This document shows, piece after piece, positions 14,762 through 22,990 of a stretch of 64,000 nucleotides of DNA; position 1 is the stretch's first letter, and each line of letters opens with the position of its first letter. The position numbers and the translations under genes are program-made. The stretch spans positions 35,658 through 99,657 of the forward strand of contig UQZR01000005.1 in NCBI GenBank assembly GCA_900545585.1. Reading direction: 5' to 3'. The stretch is from an uncultured Eubacteriales bacterium (lineage in GTDB: Bacteria; Bacillota; Clostridia; Oscillospirales; Oscillospiraceae). The notes under the pieces are model-generated. The model searched no databases. It worked only from the letters and a program-made list of their open reading frames with translations, and had not been told where the DNA came from.

Positions 14762-16135
14762 TTACGCCTGCTCCGCCAGATAGCGGGCCACATAGACACC
14801 GCTGGCGCTGGCATGGGACAGGGAGTGGGTCACGCCGCTGCCGTCGCCGATGACGAACAGGCCCTTGTGGGGCGTCTCCAGATTCTGGTCCAGCGCCACC
14901 TCCATGTTGTAGAACTTCACCTCCACGCCGTAGAGCAGGGTGTCGTCGCTGGCGGTGCCGGGGGCGATCTTGTCCAGAGCGTAGATCATCTCGATGATGC
15001 CGTCCAGGATACGCTTGGGCATCACCAGACTCAGATCGCCGGGGGTAGCCGCCAGCGTGGGGGTCATGAAGCCCTTTTCGATGCGCTTGGGAGTGGTGCG
15101 CTGGCCGCGGATCAGGTCGCCGAACCGCTGCACCATCACGCCGCCGCCCAGCATGTTGGAAAGGCGGGCGATGCTCTCGCCGTAGCCGTTGCTGTCGCGG
15201 AACGGCTCGGTAAAGTGCTTGGACACCAGCAGGGCGAAGTTGGTGTTCTCCGTGTGCAGGGCGGGGTCCTCATAGCTGTGGCCGTTGACGGTGACAATGC
15301 CGTTGGTGTTCTCGTTCACCACCGCGCCCCGGGGGTTCATGCAGAACGTGCGCACCTTGTCCTGATACTTCTCGGTCTTATACACGATCTTACTCTCGTA
15401 CAGCTCGTCGGTGATGGGGGCGAACACCTCGGCGGGCAGCTCCACCCGGACGCCGATGTCCACGCGATTGGACTTGGTGGGGATATCCAGCGCCTCGCAC
15501 ACGGACTCCATCCACTTGCTGCCGCTGCGTCCCACGGAGATGATGCACTTGCTGCCGCAGAACGTGCCCTTGTCCGTCTCCGCCTGATAGCTGCCGTCGT
15601 CCAGAATGGTCAGTGCCTTCACCGGCGTCAGGAAGTGGAAGTCGATGTGCTCCTTCAGCTGAGCGTACAGGTTCTCCAGTACCTTGTAGTTGATATCCGT
15701 GCCCAGATGCCGCACGGAGGCGTCCAGCAGGTGGAGATTATTTTGCAGGCACAGGCGCTTGAAGCCGCTGTCCGCCGTGGAGTACAGCTTGGTGCCGGCG
15801 CCGCCGCAGGCCACGTTGATCTCGTCCACGTAGCGCATGAGCTCCATGGCCTTCTGCTTGCCGATGTACTCGTACAGCGTACCGCCGAACTCGTTGGTCA
15901 GGTTATACTTGCCGTCGGAGAAGGCGCCGGCGCCGCCGAAGCCGTTCATGATGGCGCAGGTCTTGCAGTGGATGCAGGACTTGACCTTGTCACCGTCGAT
16001 GGGACAGTGCCGCTTCTCCAGCGGGTTGCCCGCCTCCAGCACCGCCACCTTCCACTCGGGCTTACGCTGCATCAGTTCATAGGCGGAAAAGATGCCGCCG
16101 GGGCCCGCGCCGATAATCAGAACATCATATTTCAT
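14762..16135 (-). CDS. NAD(P)/FAD-dependent oxidoreductase (COG2509 type)
   Basis: A 457-residue flavoprotein. The N-terminus has a dinucleotide-binding loop GAGPGGIFSAYEL (GxGxxG) followed by an acidic residue (VLEAG). The CPIDGDKVKSCIHCKTCAIMNGFGGAGAFSDGKYNL region is typical of the COG2509 group of uncharacterised dehydrogenases, with a cluster of conserved cysteines that might bind metal or form a disulfide. The C-terminus has the second FAD motif (HKGLFVIGDGSGVTHSLSHASASG). The substrate is unknown. The ATG at 16135 is chosen because the FAD fold starts there and AAGGAGGG lies upstream (11 bases). It has its own promoter divergent from thyA. Confidence 0.85.
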   Translation of the reverse strand: MKYDVLIIGAGPGGIFSAYELMQRKPEWKVAVLEAGNPLEKRHCPIDGDKVKSCIHCKTCAIMNGFGGAGAFSDGKYNLTNEFGGTLYEYIGKQKAMELMRYVDEINVACGGAGTKLYSTADSGFKRLCLQNNLHLLDASVRHLGTDINYKVLENLYAQLKEHIDFHFLTPVKALTILDDGSYQAETDKGTFCGSKCIISVGRSGSKWMESVCEALDIPTKSNRVDIGVRVELPAEVFAPITDELYESKIVYKTEKYQDKVRTFCMNPRGAVVNENTNGIVTVNGHSYEDPALHTENTNFALLVSKHFTEPFRDSNGYGESIARLSNMLGGGVMVQRFGDLIRGQRTTPKRIEKGFMTPTLAATPGDLSLVMPKRILDGIIEMIYALDKIAPGTASDDTLLYGVEVKFYNMEVALDQNLETPHKGLFVIGDGSGVTHSLSHASASGVYVARYLAEQA

Positions 16136-16189
16136 AATAGAAGAGACCCTCCTTCGTTTGGTATCATGTCGCGTGGTAAACCATTGTAC

Positions 16190-16218
16190 AGTATACCCGA
16201 AGCGGCGGCGGGACACAA
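16190..16218 (-). promoter_or_regulatory. Promoter of the FAD oxidoreductase gene
   Basis: TTGTGT at 16213-16218, 17-base spacer and TATACT at 16190-16195 on the minus strand. Confidence 0.65.
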
Positions 16219-16287
16219 TTCTTTTTTCCTTATCTCTCCTATTATCCATCATATTTGCATTTTCAACTTTTCAATTCCGGCTGAATC

Positions 16288-16296
16288 TGGTACAAT
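16288..16296 (+). promoter_or_regulatory. Extended -10 promoter of thyA
   Basis: TGGTACAAT at 16288-16296 is an extended -10; the -35 region is poor. The start codon is 28 bases downstream. Confidence 0.55.
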
Positions 16297-16323
16297 GGGA
16301 AAAAACTCTCAGGGGGTACAGCC

Positions 16324-17154
16324 ATGAGCCGTGCAGACCAGATCTTCAAGCAGAATTGCCGCGACATCCTGCAAAACGGGGTGTGGGACACTGACCAGCA
16401 GGTGCGTCCCCACTGGGATGACGGCACGCCTGCCCACACCGTGAAAAAGTTCGGTATCGTCAACCGCTACGACCTGCGTCAGGAGTTTCCCATCCTGACG
16501 CTGCGCCGCACCTACTTCAAGACCTGCATCGACGAGCTGCTGTGGATCTGGCAGCAGAAGTCCAACAATATCCACGACCTGCGTGGCCACATCTGGGACA
16601 GCTGGGCGGATGAGACCGGCTCCATCGGCAAGGCCTACGGCTATCAGCTGGCAGTAAAGCACCAGTACCCCGAGGGGGAGATGGATCAGGTGGACCGCGT
16701 GCTGTACGACCTGAAGCACAACCCCGCCAGCCGCCGTATCCTCACCAACATCTACAACTTTCAGGACCTCCACGAGATGGCGCTGTACCCCTGCGCCTAC
16801 TCCATGACGTTCAACGTCTCCGGACATACCCTCAACGCCATCCTGAACCAGCGCAGCCAGGACATGCTGGCCGCCAACAACTGGAACGTGGTGCAGTACA
16901 GCGTGCTGGTCCACATGATGGCGCAGGTGTCCGGTCTGGAGGCTGGCGAGCTGGTCCACGTCATCGCCGACGCCCATATCTACGACCGCCACGTGCCCAT
17001 CATCGAAAAGCTGCTGGAAAAGGACGAGCGTCCCGCTCCGCAGCTCGTGATGGACAAGTCCGTCACTGATTTCTACCGGTTCACACGGGACAGCTTCTCG
17101 CTGGAGGGCTACGATCCCCAGCCCTTTGACGACAAGATCCCCGTGGCCATTTAA
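16324..17154 (+). CDS. thyA: Thymidylate synthase
   Basis: A 276-residue enzyme that methylates dUMP to dTMP with methylene-tetrahydrofolate. The catalytic Cys157 lies in ALYPCAYSMTF; this differs from the common PCHxxxQF form but resembles the variant seen in B. subtilis ThyA and phage enzymes. The LRRTYFKTCIDELLWI, NQRSQDMLAANNWNVVQY and HVIADAHIYDRHV motifs are conserved. The dihydrofolate it produces is recycled by the DHFR encoded 12 bases downstream, with which it forms a two-gene unit. The ATG at 16324 follows AGGGGGT. Confidence 0.95.
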   Translation: MSRADQIFKQNCRDILQNGVWDTDQQVRPHWDDGTPAHTVKKFGIVNRYDLRQEFPILTLRRTYFKTCIDELLWIWQQKSNNIHDLRGHIWDSWADETGSIGKAYGYQLAVKHQYPEGEMDQVDRVLYDLKHNPASRRILTNIYNFQDLHEMALYPCAYSMTFNVSGHTLNAILNQRSQDMLAANNWNVVQYSVLVHMMAQVSGLEAGELVHVIADAHIYDRHVPIIEKLLEKDERPAPQLVMDKSVTDFYRFTRDSFSLEGYDPQPFDDKIPVAI

Positions 17155-17166
17155 GGAGGAGCGCCC

Positions 17167-17742
17167 ATGTACGCCATCGCAGCCGTAGACCAGAACTGGG
17201 GCATCGGGCGGGACAACGCCCTGCTGTTTCACATCTCCGCCGACATGAAGCGCTTCCGCGCCCTGACGGAGGGCAAGACCGTCCTCATGGGTCGCAAGAC
17301 TCTCCAGTCTCTGCCCAATGGCAGGGGGCTGCCCCACCGCCGCAACATTGTCCTCACCGGTGATCGGGACTTTGCCGCGGAAAATGCGGAGATCGTCCAC
17401 TTTCCCGTGGAGGCGGTGTTTCAGGCTGGAGAGGACGCATGGATCATCGGCGGTGAGAGCGTCTACCGCCGGTTTCTGCCCCTGTGCGACCGCGTGTACC
17501 TTACCAAAATTTTCGCCGACGGTCACGCCGACGCTTTCTTCCCCGATCTGGACAGCGATCCCCACTGGCAGGTGGACACCGAGAGCGAGATCATGGAGGA
17601 CAACGGCCTGCGCTACCAGTTCGTGGAGTACGTCCCCGCCGCGCCGGAGGAGGACGATCTTCTTCTATCAGAGGAGGAAGCCCCCCAGGAGCCGCCCCAG
17701 TTTGCACCGCCCGCCGACTTCTCCGTGTTCAGTGGGTTTTAA
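17167..17742 (+). CDS. dfrA: Dihydrofolate reductase with acidic proline-rich tail
   Basis: A 191-residue DHFR. The first 160 residues show the family order: IAAVDQNWGIGRDNALLFHISADMKRF (with the active-site acid in SADMKRF), LMGRKTLQSLP, RRNIVLTGD, and WIIGGESVYRRFLPLCDRVYLTKI. It reduces dihydrofolate to tetrahydrofolate with NADPH. The last 30 residues form an acidic, proline-rich tail (EEEAPQEPPQFAPPADF) not needed for the reaction in other DHFRs; it may be a lineage extension. Coupled to thyA (12-base gap) and followed 4 bases later by recG. ATG at 17167 has AAGGAGGA in front. Confidence 0.93.
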   Translation: MYAIAAVDQNWGIGRDNALLFHISADMKRFRALTEGKTVLMGRKTLQSLPNGRGLPHRRNIVLTGDRDFAAENAEIVHFPVEAVFQAGEDAWIIGGESVYRRFLPLCDRVYLTKIFADGHADAFFPDLDSDPHWQVDTESEIMEDNGLRYQFVEYVPAAPEEDDLLLSEEEAPQEPPQFAPPADFSVFSGF

Positions 17743-17746
17743 CGCC

Positions 17747-19801
17747 ATGGCACATCCGGACACCGACATCCGCTATATCAAGGGCATTGGCGAGACCCGC
17801 GCCAATGCCCTGAACAAGCTGGGCATCCGCACACTGGAGGATCTGCTGTCCTACTTCCCCCGGCGCTGGGAGGACCGGACGCTGGAGCGCCCCATACGGG
17901 AGCTGGCCGTGGGCGAATACGCCTGTGTGCGGGCCATGCTGGCGAGTGACCCCACTGCCAGCCGCATCTCCGGCGGCCGCACGCTGGTGAAGGTGCGTGC
18001 CGTGGACGACAGCGGCGCGCTGGATGTGGCCTTCTTCAATCAGGATTACCGCCGCACCAGTCTCCACAAGGGCGAGACCTATATCTTCTACGGTAAGGTG
18101 GAGGGCGACCTGCTGCGCCGCCGCATGACCAATCCGGTGGTGGAGCCGGAGGGGCGGCAGCTGCTGACGGGCCGCATCATGCCCATCTATCCCCTGGCCG
18201 CCGGTGTCAGCCAGACCCTGCTGGCCAAGGCCATGCGGCAGGGGCTGGACGCCTGCCGCGACCTGCTGCCGGACGTACTGCCGGATGAGGTACGCCGCGC
18301 CTATCACCTGTGCTACACCGGCTATGCCTATGAGAACATCCACTTCCCCGACTCGCCGGAGGCGCTGGACATCGCCCGCCGCCGTCTGGTGTTCGAGGAG
18401 CTTTTCGTGCTGGCCTGCGGCCTGCAGCTGCTGCGCTCCCGCCGGGAGACAGGCCGCGGCCCCGCCTGCAAAAATCTGAGCCTTACGCCCTTTTACGACG
18501 CCCTGCCCTTCGCCCTCACCGGCGCCCAGCGCCGCGCCGTGGAGCAGGCCGTCTCCGACATGACCTCCGGCCGCGTCATGAACCGCCTGTGTCAGGGCGA
18601 CGTGGGCAGCGGCAAGACCATGGTGGCCGCGGCCTGCGTCTGGTTCGCCGCCCGGAACGGCTGGCAGTCGGCACTGATGGCTCCCACGGAGATCCTGGCC
18701 CGCCAGCACTACGAGAATCTGGCCCCCCTGTTCGCCCGCTTCGGGCTGCACTGTGCCCTGCTCACCGGCTCTACCCGCGTTAGGGAGCGCCGTGCCATTC
18801 TGGCAGGGCTGGCCGACGGTACCGTTGACCTGTGCATCGGTACCCATGCCCTGCTGACGGAGGACGTGCAGTACGCCCGTCTGGGACTGGTCATCACCGA
18901 CGAGCAGCACCGCTTCGGCGTGGACCAGCGGGCCGCCCTGTCCAAAAAGGCGGACTCGCCCCATATGCTGGTGCTGTCCGCCACCCCCATCCCCCGCACG
19001 CTGGCCCTCATCATCTACGGCGATCTGGACGTGTCCATCATTGATGAACTGCCCCCGGGCCGCCAGAAGGTGGACACCTTCGCCGTGGGGGAGTCCTACC
19101 GTCAGCGGCTCAACGGCTTCATCCGCAAGCAGGTGGCCGAGGGCCATCAGGTATTCATCGTCTGCCCGCTGGTGGCGGAGGACGACCAGCTCCCCGATGA
19201 GCGGAAGGCGGTGACCGCCTATGCCCAAAAATTGCAGAACGAGGTGTTTCCTGACCTGCGCATCTCTGTGCTCCACGGGCGCATGAAATCCAGGGAAAAG
19301 GAGTCCGTCATGGCCGCCTTCGCCGCAGGGGAAAGCGATATTCTGGTATCCACCACTGTCGTGGAGGTAGGCGTGGATGTGCCCAACGCCAATCTGATGG
19401 TGGTAGAGAACGCCGAACGCTTCGGCCTCAGCCAGCTCCACCAGCTGCGGGGCCGCGTAGGCCGCGGCAGTGCCAAGAGCTGGTGCATCCTGCTGTCCGA
19501 CAGCGGCAGCGACGACACCCGCCGCCGTCTCAAAGTGCTGACGGAGACCAACGATGGCTTCCGCATCTCCGAGGAAGACCTGAAGCTCCGCGGCCCCGGC
19601 GACTTTTTCGGCCAGCGGCAGCACGGGCTGCCCACCCTGAAGGCTGCGGATCTCAGCTGCGACGTGCAGCTGCTGGACGAAGCCCAGTCCGCGGCCCGCG
19701 CCCTGCTGACGCAGGACCCCCAGCTGGCCGCACCGGCCCACGCTCCGCTGCTGCGCCGCATCCGGCGGCTGTTTGCCGCCAGTGAAGGCGGCCTCAACTG
19801 A
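17747..19801 (+). CDS. recG: ATP-dependent DNA helicase RecG
   Basis: A 684-residue superfamily 2 helicase of normal length that remodels stalled forks and Holliday junctions. Parts in order: an N-terminal wedge/OB domain (residues about 60-150), Walker A QGDVGSGKT at about 283-291, the RecG-type motif II DEQH in VITDEQHRFGV, motif III SATPIPRTLA, and C-terminal motifs VVEVGVDVPNAN and QLHQLRGRVGRG. The ATG at 17747 starts 4 bases after dfrA; the ribosome site is weak, so translation may be coupled. It is the last gene of the thyA-dfrA-recG unit. Confidence 0.96.
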   Translation: MAHPDTDIRYIKGIGETRANALNKLGIRTLEDLLSYFPRRWEDRTLERPIRELAVGEYACVRAMLASDPTASRISGGRTLVKVRAVDDSGALDVAFFNQDYRRTSLHKGETYIFYGKVEGDLLRRRMTNPVVEPEGRQLLTGRIMPIYPLAAGVSQTLLAKAMRQGLDACRDLLPDVLPDEVRRAYHLCYTGYAYENIHFPDSPEALDIARRRLVFEELFVLACGLQLLRSRRETGRGPACKNLSLTPFYDALPFALTGAQRRAVEQAVSDMTSGRVMNRLCQGDVGSGKTMVAAACVWFAARNGWQSALMAPTEILARQHYENLAPLFARFGLHCALLTGSTRVRERRAILAGLADGTVDLCIGTHALLTEDVQYARLGLVITDEQHRFGVDQRAALSKKADSPHMLVLSATPIPRTLALIIYGDLDVSIIDELPPGRQKVDTFAVGESYRQRLNGFIRKQVAEGHQVFIVCPLVAEDDQLPDERKAVTAYAQKLQNEVFPDLRISVLHGRMKSREKESVMAAFAAGESDILVSTTVVEVGVDVPNANLMVVENAERFGLSQLHQLRGRVGRGSAKSWCILLSDSGSDDTRRRLKVLTETNDGFRISEEDLKLRGPGDFFGQRQHGLPTLKAADLSCDVQLLDEAQSAARALLTQDPQLAAPAHAPLLRRIRRLFAASEGGLN

Positions 19802-19812
19802 ATCGGCATAAA

Positions 19813-19848
19813 AAACGGGCGGAGCGCCTTTCGGCGCTCCGCCCGTTT
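19813..19848 (+). terminator. Terminator after recG
   Basis: A perfect 16-bp stem (AAACGGGCGGAGCGCC) with loop TTTC. The T-tract is short. A second short hairpin (GTCGGGCA/TGCCCGAC) follows at 19853-19877. The 19880-20028 stretch between here and the uvrC promoter holds nothing else I recognise. Confidence 0.8.
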
Positions 19849-20028
19849 GAAAGTCGGGCAAAAGGGGGGTGCCCGACAGGGGGAAGAGCAATATCATCTG
19901 CATAGCGATCTTACGCGTGACCACTATGCTGAGAGCATATGTATTCTACTGCACGGCTCATCCGTTGTCAATGTTTTTCTGCCGGTATTTTCTTGTATTT
20001 TCCACGGTTTTCCAGTCGCCGCTCCCTC

Positions 20029-20057
20029 TTGCCTGCCCCGCTGCGGCGTGCTATACT
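20029..20057 (+). promoter_or_regulatory. Promoter of uvrC
   Basis: TTGCCT at 20029-20034, 17-base spacer and TATACT at 20052-20057, with TG upstream of the -10. Confidence 0.72.
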
Positions 20058-20092
20058 GAGGGAAAAACCGCGCCGGAAAAGGAGGTGCCGCC

Positions 20093-21934
20093 ATGACGAA
20101 GGATGAGCTGCGGGCCAAGGCCAATGAGCTGCCGCTGCTGCCCGGCGTCTATCTGATGATGGACAAAACGGGGCAGGTCATCTACGTGGGCAAGGCCATA
20201 AAACTGAAAAATCGGGTGAGCCAGTACTTTCAGGACACCGCCTCCCACAACGACAAGACCCGCCGCATGGTGTCCCAGGTGGACCGGTTCGACACTATCA
20301 TCGTCCGCACCGAGTTTGAGGCTCTCATTCTGGAGAACTCCCTCATCAAGCGGCACATGCCCCGCTACAACATTTTGCTGAAGGACGACAAGGGCTATCC
20401 CTTCGTCCGGTTGGACGAAAAGGCCGACTACCCCCGCTTCACGCTGGTGACACGGCCCGCGGAGGACGGCGCCCGCTACTTCGGCCCCTTCGGCGGCCGC
20501 AGCGAGACGCGGCAGGCCATCGACGCGGTGTGCGCCGCTCTGCGCCTGCCTACCTGCTCCCGCCGGTTCCCGCGGGACATCGGCAAGGAGCGTCCCTGCC
20601 TCAACCATCACATCGGCCGGTGCGACGGCTTCTGCCGTCCTGACGGCCCCGATGCCGCCGAGTACCGGCGCCGCATCGCCCAGGCGGTGCGGCTGTTCGA
20701 GGGGCGGCTGCGGCAGGTGACGGCGGAGCTCACCGCACAGATGACCGCCGCCGCCGAAGCTCTGGACTTCGAGCAGGCCGCCGCCCTGCGTGACCGCATC
20801 CGCGCCCTGTCGGTGCTGTCCAAGAATCAGAAGGTCATCGCCGGCATCTGCGCCGACACCGACGTCTGGGGCGTATACACCGGCCCGGCCCGTGCCGGCT
20901 GCGCCGTGCTGCACATCGAAAACGGCGACCTGCTGGGCCGCCGCGTGGAGGTGCTGCCCGCCGCCGAGGACGATGCCGCCCTGCTGGGTGCCGTGGTGCC
21001 CCAATACTATCTGGACCGCGAGCTGCTGCCCCGTGAGATCCTGCTGCCTCTGCCGGTGGAGGATATGGACACCCTGTCCGTCCTGCTGACGGAGCGCTGC
21101 GGCCACACCGTCACCCTCCGCGTCCCACAGCGGGGCCAGCGGCGGGAGCTGCTGGACATCGCCTGCCGCAACGCCAAAGAAGAGGTGGAGCGCGTCACCT
21201 CCGACACCGAGCGCACCGCCGGTATCCTCCGGCTTTTACAGGAGCTGGCCGGCCTGCCGGTGCTGCCCCGCCGCATGGAGAGCTACGACATCTCCCACAC
21301 CGGCGGCGCCGATCAGGTGGCCAGCATGGTGGTATTCGTGGACGGACGGCCCCTGAAGCGGGACTACCGCCGCTTCCAGATCCAGAGCTGCGGCGGTCCC
21401 GATGACTACGGCGCCATGGCGGAGGTGCTGGAGCGCCGGTTCCGCCGGTATCTGGACGGCGACGGAAAATTTTCCCCCCTCCCCGATCTGCTGCTCATCG
21501 ACGGAGGCGTCCAGCACGCCCGGGTGGCCGAGGAGGTGGCGGCTAAGCTGCACCTCTCCGTGCCGGTTCTGGGCATGGTGAAGGACGACCGTCACCGCAC
21601 CCGCGCGCTGGTGACGGCGCAGGGCATGGAGATCGGCATCCAGACGCCCCCCGCCCTGTTCGCCCTGATCGGGCGGGTGCAGGAGGAGGTCCACCGCTTC
21701 GCCATCACCTACCACCACCAGAAGCACGCCAAAAACGCCTACCGCTCCCAGCTGGACGGCATCGCCGGCGTGGGCGAGGCCCGCAAGAAGCTGCTTTTGC
21801 AGCGGTTCGGCACCGTCAAGGCCGTCCGCACCGCAGAGCTCCTCCAGCTGGAGGAGGTGCTGCCCAAGCCCGCCGCCCGCGCCGTCTACGACCGCTTCCA
21901 TCCGGAAAATATGTCAAAGGAGAACACCTCATGA
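20093..21934 (+). CDS. uvrC: Excinuclease ABC subunit C
   Basis: A 613-residue nucleotide excision repair nuclease that makes both incisions beside a lesion in the UvrABC system. Domains: GIY-YIG nuclease at the N-terminus (PGVYLMM ... VIYVGKA at residues 17-35), a cysteine-containing segment (RPCLNHHIGRCDGFC), a UVR domain (DFEQAAALRDRIRAL near 220-235) that contacts UvrB, an RNase H-like nuclease domain with ESYDISHTGG and LLIDGG, and C-terminal helix-hairpin-helix (DGIAGVGEARKKLLLQRFG). The ATG at 20093 follows GGAGGTG. Its stop overlaps the start of the pyruvate-kinase-like gene by four bases. Confidence 0.96.
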   Translation: MTKDELRAKANELPLLPGVYLMMDKTGQVIYVGKAIKLKNRVSQYFQDTASHNDKTRRMVSQVDRFDTIIVRTEFEALILENSLIKRHMPRYNILLKDDKGYPFVRLDEKADYPRFTLVTRPAEDGARYFGPFGGRSETRQAIDAVCAALRLPTCSRRFPRDIGKERPCLNHHIGRCDGFCRPDGPDAAEYRRRIAQAVRLFEGRLRQVTAELTAQMTAAAEALDFEQAAALRDRIRALSVLSKNQKVIAGICADTDVWGVYTGPARAGCAVLHIENGDLLGRRVEVLPAAEDDAALLGAVVPQYYLDRELLPREILLPLPVEDMDTLSVLLTERCGHTVTLRVPQRGQRRELLDIACRNAKEEVERVTSDTERTAGILRLLQELAGLPVLPRRMESYDISHTGGADQVASMVVFVDGRPLKRDYRRFQIQSCGGPDDYGAMAEVLERRFRRYLDGDGKFSPLPDLLLIDGGVQHARVAEEVAAKLHLSVPVLGMVKDDRHRTRALVTAQGMEIGIQTPPALFALIGRVQEEVHRFAITYHHQKHAKNAYRSQLDGIAGVGEARKKLLLQRFGTVKAVRTAELLQLEEVLPKPAARAVYDRFHPENMSKENTS

Positions 21935-22893
21935 GATATTACGCCACACTGGGCCCCGCCTGCTGCGAAGCGTCCGTGCTGTCCGCGCTGCTGCGCCGCG
22001 GCGTCTCCGGCTTCCGGCTCAACGTGTCCCACACGATGCTGGCCGCCCGCCGCGACTGGATCGACGCCCTCCACGATGCGGAGCGCTCCACCGGTCTGGC
22101 CGCCCAGCTGATGATCGACCTCCGCGGGCCGGAGGTGCGCATCGGCGCTCTCTCCTCCCCGCTGACGCTGACGGCGGGCGAGGCCGTGACGCTGGGCGCG
22201 GATATCCCTGTGGAAAAAGATGTGCTGGCGGCGCTGGTGCCCGGCATGACCGTCCTGCTGGACGATGGGGCTATGGCCCTGACCGTGCTGGACGGCGGGC
22301 GGTGCCGCGTCACCCGCGGCGGCGTCCTCACCGGCCACAAGAGCCTGACGCCGGAGGGCGCGGAGCTGCACCGCCCCGCCCTGTGCGAGGCGGACCTCGC
22401 GGATCTGGCCCAGGCCGCGGCGCTGGGCGTCAGCGCCGTCATGCAGCCCTTCGTCCGCAGCGCCGATGACCTCCGCACCGTGCGGCAGGCCATGGCGGAG
22501 AACGGCCTTGCCCACGCGGAGCTGTTCGCCAAGGTGGAGGATCAGACGGGGCTGGACGCCCTTCCGGACTGGATGGACCTTTGCGACGTGGTCACCATCG
22601 CCCGGGGCGATCTGGGCAGCAGCCTTCCTCTGGAGCAGCTGCCCGCCGCCCAGAAGCACATCGCCGCCCTGTGCTGCAGCCGCCGCAAGCCGTTTCTGGT
22701 GGTGACTCAACTGCTTCACAGCATGATCGACCATCCCACCCCCACCCGCGCCGAGGTACTGGACATCTACAACGCCGTACTGGACGGTGCGGACTGCCTG
22801 ATGCTCACCGGCGAGACAGCCCAGGGCCGCTATCCGCTGGCGGCATTGGACTGGCTGATGCGCGTGGCCCAGGAGGCGCAGCGCGCCCGCTGA
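21931..22893 (+). CDS. Short pyruvate-kinase-like protein lacking the C-terminal domain
   Basis: A 320-residue protein with the A and B domains of pyruvate kinase and no C-terminal (regulatory) domain; true enzymes are about 470 or more residues. Conserved parts are TLGPA, RLNVSH (residues 29-34), DLRGPEVR (63-70), Lys201 in AKVEDQTG, ARGDLG (224-229), TQLLHSM, PTRAE and MLTGETA. The family DTKGPE motif is changed to DLRGPE, which removes a threonine that helps bind potassium. So catalysis is possible but not assured. The gene is intact, overlaps uvrC (ATGA) and ends before a strong terminator. It could be a minimal pyruvate kinase, an enzyme on another 2-oxo acid, or a regulatory paralogue. 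Classical PK is expected elsewhere in the genome. Confidence 0.8.
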   Translation: MRYYATLGPACCEASVLSALLRRGVSGFRLNVSHTMLAARRDWIDALHDAERSTGLAAQLMIDLRGPEVRIGALSSPLTLTAGEAVTLGADIPVEKDVLAALVPGMTVLLDDGAMALTVLDGGRCRVTRGGVLTGHKSLTPEGAELHRPALCEADLADLAQAAALGVSAVMQPFVRSADDLRTVRQAMAENGLAHAELFAKVEDQTGLDALPDWMDLCDVVTIARGDLGSSLPLEQLPAAQKHIAALCCSRRKPFLVVTQLLHSMIDHPTPTRAEVLDIYNAVLDGADCLMLTGETAQGRYPLAALDWLMRVAQEAQRAR

Positions 22894-22909
22894 CTTGAAC
22901 TGAAAACAC

Positions 22910-22948
22910 GCAAAGACCGCACCGACCTCCTGCCGGTGCGGTCTTTGC
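22910..22948. terminator. Bidirectional terminator after the PK-like gene
   Basis: A perfect 15-bp stem (GCAAAGACCGCACCG and complement at 22934-22948). It sits between convergent genes, so it also serves the surface protein gene. Confidence 0.85.
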
Positions 22949-22990
22949 TCTATCTCTCCAAATGGTTCGGTATCAAAATTTGCCGGGCGC

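Noticed and set aside
17729..19924. A 731-codon open frame on the minus strand
   Set aside because: It lies fully opposite recG, thin on real domains and rich in Gly/His/Gln/Ala, the usual result of reading GC-rich genes in antisense. recG shows all helicase motifs.
21931..22893. Pyruvate kinase pseudogene
   Set aside because: The frame is intact, key residues are mostly kept, and the gene is coupled to uvrC and followed by a strong terminator. It looks like a short, selected protein rather than debris.
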